Positions 63,327-64,000 of a stretch of 64,000 nucleotides of DNA are shown here, piece by piece; within the stretch, counting starts at the first letter, position 1, and each line of letters begins with the position of its first letter. The translations under genes and the position numbers were made by a program. Source of the stretch: Bradyrhizobium sp. CCBAU 53338 (GTDB taxonomy: Bacteria > Pseudomonadota > Alphaproteobacteria > Rhizobiales > Xanthobacteraceae); the NCBI RefSeq assembly GCF_015291665.1, contig NZ_CP030048.1, positions 4,030,001 to 4,094,000 on the forward strand, given 5' to 3'. Under the pieces are notes generated by a model, which was given only the letters and a program-made list of their open reading frames with translations, did no database searches and had not been told where the DNA came from.

Positions 63327-64000
63327 TCAGCGTGGAGCGAGATGTGTCGTGATGGCGCGGAAGGCCGCGAACCAGCGTTGGTCGATCGGGACGTCCATCG
63401 CCTTGGGCTGCGTCGCGAGCTTGACGATGACGGTATCCGAATCGAGATCGACATAGAGGTGCTGGCCGTGAATGCCGATCCCGGTCAGCGCATTGCGCGA
63501 GGGGTCGATCGTGAACCATTTGCTGCGGTAGCGCGCACCCGGGAAGTACTCGGCGAGGTCGCCGTCGGCCCAGGCCTTGGGATCGCCGTTCTCTCTGATA
63601 TCGTCGATCCACCAGCCCGGCACCACCTGCCGCCCCTCCACCACGCCGCGATTGCGCATCATCTCGCCGAAGCGCAGCAGATCGCGCGCGGTCACGGAGA
63701 TACCGCCCGCGAGGCGGCCCATGCCGTGGCTATCGAGGGTGAGCGAGCCGTCCTCCTCGGCACCCAAGGGCTGCCAGAGATAGTCGGAGAGGATACGATG
63801 GTAAGGCATGCCGCAGGCACGCTCATAGACCCAGCCTAGCACCTCGGTGTTGGTCGAGACGTAGTGAAACACCTTGCCGTGTGGCTTGCCGGTGCCGCGC
63901 AGCGTGGCGAGATAGGCCCGTTGATGGCCTGGCTCGACGCCAGGCGGCGGCACGTCCCACCCTGAAGAGAACCGGTAGCGCGCGACGTCGCCGGCGGGGT
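63327..64000 (-). CDS. Beta-lactamase-family serine hydrolase (5' end outside the window)
   Basis: The C-terminal 224 residues of a class C beta-lactamase-like hydrolase; the frame is open to the window edge. YVSTNTEVLGWVYERACGMP carries the Tyr/Ser-x-Asn type motif, and GMGRLAGGISVTARDLLRFG and TGIGIHGQHLYVDLD (HxG-like third motif) follow. The SxxK nucleophile lies beyond the window. It ends 15 bases before the amine oxidase start, so the two are probably cotranscribed. Confidence 0.85.
   Translation of the reverse strand, partial: PAGDVARYRFSSGWDVPPPGVEPGHQRAYLATLRGTGKPHGKVFHYVSTNTEVLGWVYERACGMPYHRILSDYLWQPLGAEEDGSLTLDSHGMGRLAGGISVTARDLLRFGEMMRNRGVVEGRQVVPGWWIDDIRENGDPKAWADGDLAEYFPGARYRSKWFTIDPSRNALTGIGIHGQHLYVDLDSDTVIVKLATQPKAMDVPIDQRWFAAFRAITTHLAPR

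Overview
The window looks like chromosomal DNA of a Bradyrhizobium-type alphaproteobacterium. This is inferred from the very GC-rich coding sequence, the dacA-tmk-holB-metG-tatD housekeeping order, the zeta-type ATPase inhibitor (DUF1476), a DUF3551 secreted protein, several small membrane proteins of a kind common in Bradyrhizobium, two Rhizobiales-type dispersed palindromes, and FNR/FixK-type boxes. No database search was possible, so product names rest on motifs and family knowledge. There is no CRISPR array, integrase, intact insertion sequence or replication origin; one tRNA gene (Ser, UGA) is present.

Layout. 1-2 kb: an amino-acid-type periplasmic binding protein, a DUF1993 protein and an acidic hypothetical. 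2.1-7.6 kb: a minus-strand sugar ABC import operon (Tat-exported binding protein, two permeases, ATPase) ending in a 2-hydroxyacid dehydrogenase. 8-10 kb: an LTxxQ periplasmic protein, a lone receiver protein and two small proteins. 10-18 kb: glucokinase divergent from nicotinamidase, a compact PhaC-like Cys hydrolase and glutamine-dependent NAD synthetase (a deamidating NAD salvage set), then ilvD. 18-25.8 kb: a sparsely coding stretch with tRNA-Ser, many very small proteins (one with a perfect double-glycine leader motif), hairpins, a paralogous small-protein pair, the ATPase inhibitor zeta and a YqhA-like membrane protein. 25.8-33.9 kb: RlpA, then a 1,466-residue autotransporter with nine TIG repeats, divergent from three tandem tail-collar proteins and a GNAT acetyltransferase. 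33.9-44 kb: an epoxide-hydrolase-like enzyme, then dacA-tmk-holB-metG, a PAS hybrid histidine kinase, tatD and a PhnP-like metallohydrolase. 44-53.5 kb: one complete TRAP transporter, a second autotransporter, and an acyl-CoA synthetase/fused TRAP permease/TRAP binding protein operon. 53.7-59.6 kb: a stress and low-oxygen cluster (FtsH, Hsp20, a DegP-like protein lacking catalytic His and Ser, small proteins, CBS-BON protein, diheme cytochrome c). 59.6-64 kb: a truncated reading frame coupled to aroQ, a secreted hypothetical, a copper amine oxidase and the 3' part of a serine hydrolase that runs off the window.

How parts work together. The most notable pattern is in the 53.7-59.6 kb cluster: a perfect TTGAT-N4-ATCAA box lies exactly between the divergent CBS-BON and cytochrome genes, a one-mismatch box lies between ftsH and hsp20, and a symmetrical variant precedes the pseudoprotease. 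A further perfect box precedes the hybrid kinase at 40.2 kb. This suggests a common FixK/FNR-type oxygen control of proteostasis, a redox protein and a sensor. Other points of interest are a methionyl-tRNA synthetase with a 142-residue histone-H1-like Lys/Ala tail, the tail-collar triplet beside a TIG autotransporter outside any prophage, and the orphan double-glycine peptide.
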